Below, piece after piece: positions 1 to 8,694 of a stretch of DNA of 64,000 bases. The notes under the pieces are model-generated. The model did not search any database. It saw nothing but the letters and a program-made list of their open reading frames with translations, and was not told the DNA's origin. The DNA comes from Rhodobacter xanthinilyticus (GTDB taxonomy: Bacteria; Pseudomonadota; Alphaproteobacteria; Rhodobacterales; Rhodobacteraceae). Made by a program: the position numbers and the translations under genes. Numbering within the stretch: position 1 is the stretch's first letter; every line of letters starts with the position of its first letter. The DNA lies in assembly GCF_001856665.1 (NCBI RefSeq), contig NZ_CP017781.1, forward strand, positions 1,707,501 through 1,771,500, in the 5' to 3' direction.

Positions 1-1122
1 CTCTATGACGCCCCCGCCCGCGCGCGCGACACCGAGATCAAATCGGCGCTGAAATCGGCCGGGATCGCGGCGCAGAGCTTTCCGGGCTTTCTCCTCCATG
101 AGCCCCTGGTGATCGAGACGAAAACCGGCGGGCCCTACAAGGTCTACACCCCGTATTGGCGCGCGGTGCGCGACCGCGACCCGGGCGCCGAGGCCCCGGA
201 AATACATGAACTTCGCCCCGCAAGCCTCGATATTCAAAGCGATAATCTTGAGGATTGGCGCCTCGGCGCGGCGATGAACCGCGGCGCCGCGGTGCTTGCC
301 AAACATGCCCGCCCGGGCGAGGCGGCCGCGCTCGATCGCCTCGCGGCCTTCCTCGTCGGCCCGGTCGAGGCCTATGCCGAGCGGCGCGATTTCCCCGCCG
401 AGCCCGCCACCTCGCGCCTCTCCGAGCACCTCACGCTGGGCGAGATCAGCCCGCGGCGCATCTGGCACGCGGGCCGCGCCCGGATGATCGCGGGAGCCCC
501 CGGCGCCGAGACCTTCCTCAAGGAGCTCGTCTGGCGCGAATTCGCCTGGCACCTGTTTTTCCACTTCCCCGCGATGGATCGCGAGAGTTGGCGCCCGGAG
601 TGGGCGAGCTTCGAATGGCAGGGCGAGAGCCCCGTGGCGGAGGCCTGGCGGCGCGGCCAGACGGGCGAGCCCTTCGTCGACGCGGCGCTGCGCGAGCTCT
701 TCGCCACCGGGTTCATCCACAACCGCGCACGGATGGTCGCGGCCTCCTACCTGACCAAACATCTGCGCACCGATTGGCGGATCGGGCTGGCGTGGTTTGC
801 CGAGTGTCTGATCGACTGGGATCCGGCTTCGAATGCGATGGGCTGGCAATGGGTGGCGGGCTCGGGGCCCGATGCGGCGCCCTATTTCCGCATCTTCAAC
901 CCGGACGGGCAGGCGGAAAAGTTCGATCCGAAAGGCACTTACCGGCGGAAGTTCATGTATGAGGCGACGCCCGTGCCGAGCCTCGCGCAAGATTTCCTCG
1001 ACGCTGCGCCGCGCGCCTGGGGGCTCGCGCCCGGGGGGGCGCGCCCGCGCCCGCTTGTCGGGCTCGCCGCCGGTCGCGAGGCGGCGCTGGCCGCCTATCA
1101 GGCCTGGCGCGCGGGGTCCTGA
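1..1122 (+). CDS. phrB: Deoxyribodipyrimidine photolyase, 3' part (gene begins upstream of the window)
   Basis: Light-dependent FAD enzyme that splits cyclobutane pyrimidine dimers in DNA. The reading frame is open from base 1, so the 5' end is missing. Visible motifs include the end of the N-terminal photolyase domain (YTPYWRA), then the FAD-binding helical domain with WREFAWHLFFHFP, TGFIHNRARM and the carboxy-terminal WDPASNAMGWQW and YFRIFNP motifs, all typical of class I photolyases. About 373 residues are present of a usual 460-480. It lies 58 bases upstream of trgA on the same strand. In Rhodobacter sphaeroides the photolyase phrA belongs to the RpoE/RpoHII light-stress response; the promoter of this gene is outside the window. 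The family call is firm; the exact symbol (phrA or phrB) is a naming choice. Confidence 0.93.
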   Translation, partial: LYDAPARARDTEIKSALKSAGIAAQSFPGFLLHEPLVIETKTGGPYKVYTPYWRAVRDRDPGAEAPEIHELRPASLDIQSDNLEDWRLGAAMNRGAAVLAKHARPGEAAALDRLAAFLVGPVEAYAERRDFPAEPATSRLSEHLTLGEISPRRIWHAGRARMIAGAPGAETFLKELVWREFAWHLFFHFPAMDRESWRPEWASFEWQGESPVAEAWRRGQTGEPFVDAALRELFATGFIHNRARMVAASYLTKHLRTDWRIGLAWFAECLIDWDPASNAMGWQWVAGSGPDAAPYFRIFNPDGQAEKFDPKGTYRRKFMYEATPVPSLAQDFLDAAPRAWGLAPGGARPRPLVGLAAGREAALAAYQAWRAGS

Positions 1123-1180
1123 TTTCGCCATAATCCCCTGTTAAACGTGGCAGATCAGATCGCGACGCAGGGAGATCAGC

Positions 1181-1657
1181 ATGGAACGGATGCGCGTGCG
1201 CAGCACGGTTGCCGAGCTGCCGACGATGGCGAAATTGGTGGGCGGCTTTGCGCTCAGCGCGGTGGCGGCGCTGATGGCGAGCCGGCTCGAACCCTATCTG
1301 CCGCCCGGCACCCGCGCGACCGGGCTCATCGGGGTCTCCGCGATCGGCGGCATGTGGGTCGGCTGGCGGGTCATCGGGCGGGCGCGCGGCCGCGGCTGGG
1401 GGGCGCAATTCGGCATCGGCACGCAGGCGGCGCTGCTCTCGCTTGGCAGCATCCTGCTCTATCTCGGCGCGCTGCAAACGCTGCGCAAGCTGTTGATCTT
1501 GCGCTATGATGGCCCGGGCGAGGCGCTCGGCGGGCTGGTTCTCGAGGCCGCGCAGATCGGCGTCGCGGTCTTGCAGCTCGATGTTCTGGCAACGCTCTTT
1601 ATCGGCGGGGTGCTCGGCGCTATGCTGGCCGAGGCCGCTGCGCGCCGCTTCCCCTGA
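1181..1657 (+). CDS. trgA: TrgA-like membrane protein (tellurite resistance locus)
   Basis: Small integral membrane protein of 158 residues with about four hydrophobic segments (near residues 17-38, 44-62, 84-100 and 130-152). Sequence style and position directly before a TrgB-type NUDIX protein and cysK match the trgAB-cysK locus of Rhodobacter sphaeroides, where these genes contribute to high-level tellurite resistance. The biochemical function of TrgA is not established. The ATG is preceded at good distance by GGGAG, which supports this start. The next gene begins 46 bases downstream, so the two are probably co-transcribed. The family assignment rests on recognition and synteny, not on a catalytic motif. 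Confidence 0.8.
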   Translation: MERMRVRSTVAELPTMAKLVGGFALSAVAALMASRLEPYLPPGTRATGLIGVSAIGGMWVGWRVIGRARGRGWGAQFGIGTQAALLSLGSILLYLGALQTLRKLLILRYDGPGEALGGLVLEAAQIGVAVLQLDVLATLFIGGVLGAMLAEAAARRFP

Positions 1658-1703
1658 GGGCGGCCCGGCGCCGGCGCGGACCGCGGCGACGAGAGGCAAG
1701 GCA

Positions 1704-2894
1704 TTGACCGATCAGTATTTCTTTTACGGAACCCTGCGCGATGAGGCGCTTCTCGCGCGCGTCTTGGGCCGCGCCCCGCGGGCCCGCGCGGCCGCGATCG
1801 CGGGCCATGCGGTGCGCGCGGCGCGGGTCGGCGGGCGCGCGCAGGGCTTTCCGGTGCTGGTGGCCGAGGCGGGCGCGCGCGCCGAAGGCGTGCTCGTCAG
1901 CGTGAGCCCGGCCGAGGCGGCGCGGCTCGATTATTACGAGGCGGGTTACAGCCGCAAGATCTGCCCGGTGGAGACGGCGGCGGGCGGGCTGCGTGCGCAG
2001 GTCTATCTGCCGCAGGCGGGCCGCTGGCAGGCGGGCGAGCTCTTCGATTTCGCCGCCTGGCAGGCGCGCTGGGGCGCGCTTGCGCGCGAAACGGCGGCGG
2101 ATTTCATGGCGGGCTTTGGGCATATCCCGGCCGAGCAGGCGCTGGCGCGCTATCCGAGCCTTCTGGTGCGCGCCGCCTCGCGGCTGCGCGCGCGCGGCGA
2201 GGCCTTCGGCCCCGAAACCGCCCCCGAAACCGCCGCCCCCGAGGCCCCGCGCGCCCCCGCGCTGCGCCACGCGCCCGCGCCCGGCGATGTCGTCGTCGAG
2301 GCGATGACCCCGGCCTATGCGCGGTTTTTCGCGGTCGAGGAATATCGTCTGCGGCATCGCAAATTCGGCGGCGCGATGACCGAACCGCTCGAGCGCGCGG
2401 CCTTTGTCTCGGCCGATGCGACGGTGGTTCTGCCTTATGATCCGCTGCGCGACCGGGTGCTTCTGGTCGAGCAATTCCGCGCCGGCCCCTTCGCGCGGGG
2501 CGATCGCAACCCCTGGTCGCTCGAGACGATCGCGGGGCGGATCGACCCGGGCGAGCGCCCCGAAGACGCCGCGCGGCGTGAGGCGGGCGAGGAGGCGGGG
2601 CTCACGCTCGGGCGGCTGATCGCGGCGCCGAATTTCTACCCCTCGCCTGGGGCGAAGACCGAATATATCTATAGTTTCATAGCCTTGTGCGATCTGCCCG
2701 AGGGCGCGGCGCGCCCCGGCGGGGTCGCGGAGGAGGGCGAGGATATCCGCCCGCATCTGCTCTCCTTTGACGAGCTGATGGCGCGGATGAGTGCGGGCGA
2801 GTTCGAGAACGGCCCGCTGATCGTGCTGACGCTCTGGCTGTCGCGGCTTCGGCCGGGGCTGCGCGCGGAGGCTTTCGCGGCGGGCGCGGGCTGA
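1704..2894 (+). CDS. trgB: TrgB: AIG2/gamma-glutamylcyclotransferase-like domain fused to a NUDIX hydrolase
   Basis: Two-domain protein of about 396 residues. The N-terminal part carries the YGTL motif of the AIG2/gamma-glutamylcyclotransferase fold. The C-terminal part is a NUDIX hydrolase of the ADP-ribose pyrophosphatase type, with a NUDIX box of the form GX5EX7REUXEEXGU around residues 278-300 (GRIDPGERPEDAARR is its first part). The linker is rich in Pro, Ala and Glu. A TTG at 1704 is chosen because GAGAGG sits about 8 bases upstream and the protein then begins directly at the YFFYGTL motif; the longer upstream reading is the out-of-frame shadow of trgA. It is the second gene of the probable tellurite-resistance operon trgA-trgB, with cysK downstream. 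Confidence 0.85.
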   Translation: MTDQYFFYGTLRDEALLARVLGRAPRARAAAIAGHAVRAARVGGRAQGFPVLVAEAGARAEGVLVSVSPAEAARLDYYEAGYSRKICPVETAAGGLRAQVYLPQAGRWQAGELFDFAAWQARWGALARETAADFMAGFGHIPAEQALARYPSLLVRAASRLRARGEAFGPETAPETAAPEAPRAPALRHAPAPGDVVVEAMTPAYARFFAVEEYRLRHRKFGGAMTEPLERAAFVSADATVVLPYDPLRDRVLLVEQFRAGPFARGDRNPWSLETIAGRIDPGERPEDAARREAGEEAGLTLGRLIAAPNFYPSPGAKTEYIYSFIALCDLPEGAARPGGVAEEGEDIRPHLLSFDELMARMSAGEFENGPLIVLTLWLSRLRPGLRAEAFAAGAG

Positions 2895-3112
2895 GCCAAA
2901 AAGGACGACCGGGGCCGCGGGGGCGCCGCGCCGGACCGGGCGTTTTGGCAAGGCCGGCCGGGCAGGGCGGCTGTTGCGCGCCCGGGCGCCTGCGCGGCGC
3001 GCGCGTCCTGCGCCGCGCGGCCCGTGCGGCCCCGCGCGGCTCTCGAGAGGGGTTGAGGCGCGCGCCGATGCGGCCTAAGTCTGGGGCAAGTGATCCGACG
3101 CGAGGGAGTGAC

Positions 3113-4144
3113 ATGCGTATCAGCAAGGATTTGGCCGCCGCCGTGGGCAACACCCCGTTGATCCGGCTCAAGAAAGCCTCGGAGATCACCGGCTGCGAGA
3201 TCCTCGGCAAGGCCGAGTTCATGAACCCCGGCCAATCGGTCAAGGACCGCGCGGCGCTCTTCATCATCCGCGATGCGATCGCGCGCGGCGCGCTCAAGCC
3301 CGGCGGCACGATCGTCGAGGGCACGGCGGGCAACACCGGCATCGGGCTTGCGCTGGTCGGCGCCTCGATGGGCTTTCGCACGGTGATCGTGATCCCGGAA
3401 ACGCAAAGCCAGGAAAAGAAGGACATGCTGCGGCTGGCGGGCGCCGAGCTCGTGCAGGTGCCCGCGGCGCCTTACTCGAACCCGAACAATTACGTCCGCT
3501 ATTCCGGCCGGCTGGCCGAGGCGCTCGCCAAGACCGACCCGAACGGCGTGATCTGGGCCAATCAGTTCGACAATATCGCCAACCGTCAGGCCCATATCGA
3601 GACCACCGGCCCCGAGATCTGGGAGCAGACGGGCGGCAAGGTCGATGGCTTCGTCTGCTCGGTGGGCTCGGGCGGCACCTTCGCGGGCACGGGGCTCGCG
3701 CTGCAACCCAAGGGCGTGAAGATCGCGCTTGCCGACCCGGACGGCGCGGCGCTGCACAGCTTCTACACCAGGGGCGAGCTCGCCGCCTCCGGCTCCTCGA
3801 TCACCGAGGGCATCGGCCAGGGCCGGATCACCGCCAACCTCGAGGGCTTCACCCCCGACATGAGCTTCAACGTGCCCGATGCCGAGGCGCTGCCGATCGT
3901 CTTCGATCTGCTCTCCGAGGAGGGGCTGTGCCTTGGCGGCTCGTCGGGCGTGAACGTCGCCGGCGCGATCCGCATGGCGCGCGAGATGGGCCCGGGCCAT
4001 ACCATCGTCACCATCCTGTGCGATTACGGCAACCGCTATCAATCCAAACTCTTCAACCCCGAGTTCCTCAAGGCCAAGGGCCTGCCGGTTCCGGGCTGGC
4101 TCGACGGGCCGGGCCGCACGGTGCCGGAGGTCTTCACCGAATGA
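3113..4144 (+). CDS. cysK: Cysteine synthase A (O-acetylserine sulfhydrylase)
   Basis: PLP enzyme that makes L-cysteine from O-acetylserine and sulfide in the cytoplasm. It has 343 residues. The PLP lysine lies in NPGQSVKDRAA, the substrate loop is GTAGNTGIGLA, and the phosphate-binding loop is GSGGTFAGTG. The ATG at 3113 is supported by the strong upstream GAGGGAG. The stop overlaps the next start (ATGA at 4141-4144), which suggests coupling with the mechanosensitive channel gene. In R. sphaeroides cysK lies next to trgAB and adds to tellurite resistance, which fits thiol metabolism as a tellurite sink. Confidence 0.95.
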   Translation: MRISKDLAAAVGNTPLIRLKKASEITGCEILGKAEFMNPGQSVKDRAALFIIRDAIARGALKPGGTIVEGTAGNTGIGLALVGASMGFRTVIVIPETQSQEKKDMLRLAGAELVQVPAAPYSNPNNYVRYSGRLAEALAKTDPNGVIWANQFDNIANRQAHIETTGPEIWEQTGGKVDGFVCSVGSGGTFAGTGLALQPKGVKIALADPDGAALHSFYTRGELAASGSSITEGIGQGRITANLEGFTPDMSFNVPDAEALPIVFDLLSEEGLCLGGSSGVNVAGAIRMAREMGPGHTIVTILCDYGNRYQSKLFNPEFLKAKGLPVPGWLDGPGRTVPEVFTE

Positions 4145-6651
4145 TCGCGCGCCTCGCCCGGGCTCTGTGCCTCACGCTCGCGCTTCTCGTTGTCGTCGCG
4201 GCGGGCCCCGGCTTTGCCGAGGATGCGCCCGATTACAAAGCCTGGGAAAAGCAGGCCGCCGCCGTGCAGGAGGCGATCGGCGCAGCGAAGATCTCGGATG
4301 AGAAACTCTCCGATCTGCGCGCCGAGATGGTGAAATGGCGCAACACCTTCACCGAGGCGCAGGGCACCAACGCCGACCAGATCGCCACCGTGAAGGGCCA
4401 GATCGCCGCGCTCGGCCCCGCGCCCGCCGAAGGTGCGAGCGAGGACCCCGCGATCGCGAAGCGCCGCGCCGAGCTCACCGAGACGCTCTCGACGCTGCAA
4501 GCCCCCGATCTGGCCGCGAGCGAGGCCTCGAGCCGCGCCGACGGGCTCATTCGCACCATCGACAAGATCGTGCGCGAGCGGCAGGCCGACAAGCTCCTGC
4601 GGCTCTCGCCCTCGCCCCTGAACCCGATCAACTGGACCGCGGGCGCCTCGCTCATCCGCTGGATGGGGGCGTGGATCTACGACGAGACGATCTGGCGCTT
4701 CACCCGGCCGATCAACTGGGAAACGCTGCGGAACAACGCGCCCCTGATCGCGGTGCTGCTGGTGATCGCGGGGGTGCTGGTCTTGCGCGGCTCGCGGTGG
4801 CTTTCCGGGATCGCGGGCTGGGCGGTCAAGAAAACCGCGATGCGCGGCTATCGGCTGATCCTCGGGATCGTGTCGCTGGGCGAGATCTTGCTGCCGGTGG
4901 TGGGCGCGGTGATGCTGACCACGGCGGCGATCAACACCGCCTTCTTCGGGCCGATCCTGACGCAATTCATCGAGATGGCGCCGGGGCTCTTCTTCGTGAT
5001 CTTGCTCAGCTGGTGGATCGGGCGGCGGATCTTTCCGGCGCAGGTCGAGGGGCGGGCGGGCTTTGGCCTGAGCGATCAGGCCCGCGCCGAGGGCCGCTTC
5101 CATGCGCTCCTGATGGGCGTCGCGGTGGCGCTGCAACAGCTTCTCACCGAATGGATCACCCCGCGCGCGCAGGATTTCCTCGGCGGCTCGGGCACGCTCG
5201 CGGCCGACAAGGCCGCCGAGGTCGCCGCCCGCGCCGATGCCGCAATCGCGGTGCTGGCCGCGCCGCTTCTGGTCTTCGCTGCGCTGATGCTGTTCCGCAT
5301 GGGCCAGCTTCTGCGCCGCGGCGCCACCCATGGCGGCGCCACCGATCAAGACACCGCCTTCCGCGACAGCCTGATGCGCTGGCTCGGCTCGGCCGCGATC
5401 GCGGTGGCGGTCGTGGCCCCCGCGCTCGGCGCGATCGGCTATGTCTCGGCGGCCGATGCGCTCTTGTGGCCCGCGATCGTGACGCTTGGCGTGCTTGGCC
5501 TCGTGACGATCCTGCAAGGCTTCATCGCAGAATTCTACATCGTCATCACCCGCTCCGATGAAAGCCGGCGCGAGGCGCTGGTGCCGGTGCTGGCGGGGTT
5601 CGTGCTGACGCTGGCGGCGCTGCCGGTGCTGGCGCTGGTCTGGGGCGCGCGGCCCGAGGATCTGCTCGAACTCTGGACCCGCTTCCGCGCGGGCTTCTCG
5701 ATGGGCGGGGTGCAGATCTCGCCCGCGGTGTTCCTGACCTTCGCGGTGATCTTTGCCGCCGGCTATACCGCCACGCGGCTGATGCAGGCGGCGCTGAAGA
5801 ACTCGATCCTGCCGAAGACCACGATCGACAAGGGCGGCCAGAATGCGATCGTCTCGGGCGTCGGCTATGTCGGCATCTTCGCCGCCGCCGTGCTGGCGAT
5901 CTCGGCCGCGGGGATCGACCTCAGCTCGCTCGCCATCGTCGCCGGCGCGCTCTCGGTGGGCATCGGCTTTGGCCTGCAAAACATCGTGCAGAACTTCGTC
6001 TCCGGGATCATCTTGCTGATCGAACGGCCGATCTCCGAGGGCGACTGGATCGAGGTCGGCGGCCAACAGGGCGTGGTGCGCGCGATCTCGGTGCGCTCGA
6101 CGATCATCGAAACCTTCGACCGCACCGATGTGATCGTGCCCAACGCCGATCTGGTCTCGGGGCAGGTGACGAACTGGACGCGCGGCAACAAGATGGGCCG
6201 GCTGATCTTGCCGGTGGGCGTGGCCTATGGCTCCGATACCCGGCGGGTGGAGCAGATCCTGCTCGAGATCGCCCAAGGCCACCCGCTCGTCATGCTCTCG
6301 CCCGAGCCCTTCGTGCTCTTCACCACCTTCGGCGCCGACAGCCTGAATTTCGAAATCCGCGCGATCCTGTCGGATGTGAATTTCAAGGCCCGCGTGCTGT
6401 CGGAAATGAACCATACGATCGCCGCGCGCTTCGCCGCCGAAGGGATCGAGATCCCCTTCGCACAGCGCGACATCTGGCTGCGCAACCCCGAGGCGCTCGG
6501 GCGCGCCCGTCCGAATCCCGCAAGCCCCGTCGCCCCGCACGCGCCCGCCGCCCCGCCCGAGCCGCCCGCCCATGCCGGTCAGCCGCTTACCCCCGAGGAG
6601 CGGCTGCTGCTCTCCGACAACGATGGCGCCGAGGACGGCGACGCGCGCTGA
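4141..6651 (+). CDS. Large MscS-family mechanosensitive channel with N-terminal DUF3772-like periplasmic domain
   Basis: Inner-membrane protein of 836 residues. A signal peptide (about residues 1-25, ending near GFAED) is followed by a coiled-coil-rich periplasmic domain like DUF3772 (about 26-160). Many transmembrane segments follow between about 195 and 620. The MscS core lies near 590-780: pore helix SVGIGFGLQNIVQNFVSGI, then the beta domain with RPISEGDWIEVGG and VPNADLVSGQVTNWT. The tail is Pro/Ala rich. Such channels release solutes on hypo-osmotic shock. The start overlaps the cysK stop by four bases (ATGA); the much longer upstream open frame is a shadow of cysK. Confidence 0.92.
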   Translation: MIARLARALCLTLALLVVVAAGPGFAEDAPDYKAWEKQAAAVQEAIGAAKISDEKLSDLRAEMVKWRNTFTEAQGTNADQIATVKGQIAALGPAPAEGASEDPAIAKRRAELTETLSTLQAPDLAASEASSRADGLIRTIDKIVRERQADKLLRLSPSPLNPINWTAGASLIRWMGAWIYDETIWRFTRPINWETLRNNAPLIAVLLVIAGVLVLRGSRWLSGIAGWAVKKTAMRGYRLILGIVSLGEILLPVVGAVMLTTAAINTAFFGPILTQFIEMAPGLFFVILLSWWIGRRIFPAQVEGRAGFGLSDQARAEGRFHALLMGVAVALQQLLTEWITPRAQDFLGGSGTLAADKAAEVAARADAAIAVLAAPLLVFAALMLFRMGQLLRRGATHGGATDQDTAFRDSLMRWLGSAAIAVAVVAPALGAIGYVSAADALLWPAIVTLGVLGLVTILQGFIAEFYIVITRSDESRREALVPVLAGFVLTLAALPVLALVWGARPEDLLELWTRFRAGFSMGGVQISPAVFLTFAVIFAAGYTATRLMQAALKNSILPKTTIDKGGQNAIVSGVGYVGIFAAAVLAISAAGIDLSSLAIVAGALSVGIGFGLQNIVQNFVSGIILLIERPISEGDWIEVGGQQGVVRAISVRSTIIETFDRTDVIVPNADLVSGQVTNWTRGNKMGRLILPVGVAYGSDTRRVEQILLEIAQGHPLVMLSPEPFVLFTTFGADSLNFEIRAILSDVNFKARVLSEMNHTIAARFAAEGIEIPFAQRDIWLRNPEALGRARPNPASPVAPHAPAAPPEPPAHAGQPLTPEERLLLSDNDGAEDGDAR

Positions 6652-6680
6652 CCAAAGCCGGGGGCAGCGCCCCCTCGGCC

Positions 6681-7764
6681 TCACCCTTGCGCGGGCGGAT
6701 CGTCGGGGAGCCCCTCGCGCGAGAGCATCACCGCAAGCGGGCGCAGGGTTTCCGATTGCGCGCAGATGATCATCAGCGCGACCATGATCGGCACCGCGAG
6801 GAACATGCCGGGCAGGCCCCAGACCGCGCCCCAGAAGGCCAGCGAGATGATGATCCCGAAGCTCGAGAGCCGGAGCGCGCGCCCCATCAGCATCGGGTCG
6901 ATGACATTGCCGATCACGAATTGCAGCGCCCCGCAGACCGCGAAGACGCCGGTCGCATCCGCCGCATCCTGGGTCAGCACATAGACCGCAAGCCCCGCGA
7001 TCACCGTCGCGATGATCGAGCCGATCGAGGGGATGAAATTGAGCGCGAAGGTCAGCACCGCGACGGGCAGCGCGAGCTCATAGCCGCCGGTCTTGAAGAC
7101 GCCGTAGACGGCCGCGCCGGTGACCACCGACACCGCCGCCTTCACCAGCAGGTAGTGGTTCACCCGGCGCATGATCCGACCCACCGTGCGCGCGACGTTA
7201 TGGGCGCGCTCGGGCTCGCCCATCAGGCTCTCGAGTTTCGCCTGGAAGAACACCCGCTCGGCAAAGAGAAAGCCCACGAAAAGCGTGATCAGCACCGCCG
7301 CGGAGAGCAGGCTCGAGGCCTGGCTGGCGAGCGCGGAGAGATAGCCTGCGAGTTCGACTTGCTGGATCGAGGCGAGCACCGCGGCCTCGACATCGGCGCC
7401 CATCCAGCCAAAGAGCCCCGCGATCGCTTTCTGGGCGGGGCCGGCATAGGCGAGGATCATCGTGACCACCTCATTGGCCTGCGCCAAGAGCACCGCGGAG
7501 GCGGTGAAGAGCCCCGAGGCGATCAGCACCAGCGCCGCGAGCGAGGCCAGCCAGTTGGGCACCCGCACCGGCCCGATATGGAGCCGCGCGATCGCGTTGA
7601 TTGCCTCGGAGGTCAGCGAGAACAGGATGATCGCGATGGCGAGCGAGATCAGCACGAAGCGTGCCTGCACGAGCAAGAACAGCACGAGCGCGAAAGCGAT
7701 GATGCCGAGCAGCAGATTGGTGAGCTGGCGCGGCTCGCGGCGGCGTTCCTCGGTCAGGGGCGGG
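6681..7764 (-). pseudogene. AI-2E/PerM-family permease gene, body separated from its start by IS21 copy A
   Basis: Multi-span membrane protein of the AI-2E transporter (PerM/YdiK) superfamily, with the family motif LTFALNFIPSIGSIIA and a conserved C-terminal half near LGMFLAVPI-like residues. The frame stays open upstream of the first possible start codons as PLTEERRREPRQLTNLLLG up to the IS21 boundary at 7764/7765. On the other side of the element (10298-10326) the same gene's start reads ATG ACG GAA AGC CCC CGC, and once the element and one 6-bp target duplication are removed the two parts join in frame (MTESPRGIPPLTEERRR). The gene therefore lost its start and promoter by transposition. 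An internal GTG restart is possible but would remove part of the first membrane segment. Confidence 0.88.
7759..7764. repeat. Target-site duplication, left copy (GGCGGG) of IS21 copy A
   Basis: GGCGGG directly abuts the left terminus of the element (TGTCAACGG at 7765). The same six bases directly abut the right terminus at 10298-10303. A duplication of this size is within the range usual for IS21-family elements. Confidence 0.85.
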
Positions 7765-7929
7765 TGTCAACGGCGGAGTAAAATTGGGCCACGGGGCGGC
7801 GCAAAATTGGGCCACTTTGGGTTTGCGCGAGACGCGGCTGATGGGCGGCGGCCAGTCAGCCGCGCTCTCCATATAGCTTGCGGGTGACTGGCCGCCTTGG
7901 ACCGTCAGGTCCAAGTCTGATACTTTGGA

Positions 7930-8694
7930 TCAGGTGTTGTCGCCGGTCTTGCGCGCGCGACTTTGCGCGAGGCGATAGCTTTCGCCGTTCATCTCGAGGA
8001 TGTTGACGTGGTGGGTCAACCGGTCGAGGAGCGCGCCGGTCAGCCGCTCGGTGCCGAAGGTCTCGGTCCATTCATCGAAGGGCAGATTGCTGGTGATCAG
8101 CGTGGCACCGCGCTCGTAGCGCTGGGAGATCATCTCAAAAAGCAGCTCGGCGCCGGTCTTTGACAGGGGCACGAACCCGAGCTCGTCGATGATCAGCAGC
8201 TTGACGGCAGCCATCTGCTTCTGGACGCGCAGCAGCCGACGTTCGTCTCGCGCCTCCATCAGCTCGTTGACCAGCGCGGCGGCGGTGGTGAAGCTGACAG
8301 ACATGCCCTTCTGGCAGGCCGCCAACCCGAGGCCCAAGGCAATGTGGGTCTTGCCGGTTCCGCTGGGGCCAAGGGCGATCACGTTCTCACGCCGTTCGAT
8401 CCATTCGCAGCGCGCCAGTTCCAGCACCTGCATCTTGTTCAGCTTCGGGATCGCCTTGAAGTCGAAGCTGTCGAGGCTTTTGGTGGCCGGGAACTTCGCA
8501 GCCTTGATGCGGCGCTCGACCATCCGCCGCTCGCGGTCAATGAGTTCCAGTTCAACGAGGCGCGACAGGAATTGGACATGGTCCAACCCTTCGGCGGCGC
8601 ATTGGCGCGCAACCTTCTCGTGTTCCCGCAGGAAGGTGGGCAGCTTCAGCGTCTTCAGATGGTGGGCAAGCAGGATCTTCGGAGCCTCGCTCAT
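7930..8694 (-). CDS. istB: IS21 helper ATPase IstB (copy A)
   Basis: AAA+ ATPase of 254 residues, DnaC-like, that assists the IstA transposase in target capture. Walker A is GPSGTGKT (residues 109-116) and the Walker B region is LLIIDELGF. The start overlaps the istA stop by four bases (8691-8694), as usual for translationally coupled istA-istB. The protein is identical to that of copy B. Full length for the family, so probably active. Confidence 0.96.
   Translation of the reverse strand: MSEAPKILLAHHLKTLKLPTFLREHEKVARQCAAEGLDHVQFLSRLVELELIDRERRMVERRIKAAKFPATKSLDSFDFKAIPKLNKMQVLELARCEWIERRENVIALGPSGTGKTHIALGLGLAACQKGMSVSFTTAAALVNELMEARDERRLLRVQKQMAAVKLLIIDELGFVPLSKTGAELLFEMISQRYERGATLITSNLPFDEWTETFGTERLTGALLDRLTHHVNILEMNGESYRLAQSRARKTGDNT

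Noticed and set aside
3091-3120. TGATCC before cysK as an RpoE promoter
   Set aside because: The -35 hexamer is present, but the 18-base spacing leads to GCGTA, not TAA, and the position overlaps the ribosome binding site and start codon.
4039-6684. Long open frame (881 codons) on the minus strand opposite the MscS-like gene
   Set aside because: A shadow typical of very GC-rich DNA: low-complexity Arg/Gly/His/Asp composition, no ribosome binding site, no known domain. The plus-strand gene has clear motifs.
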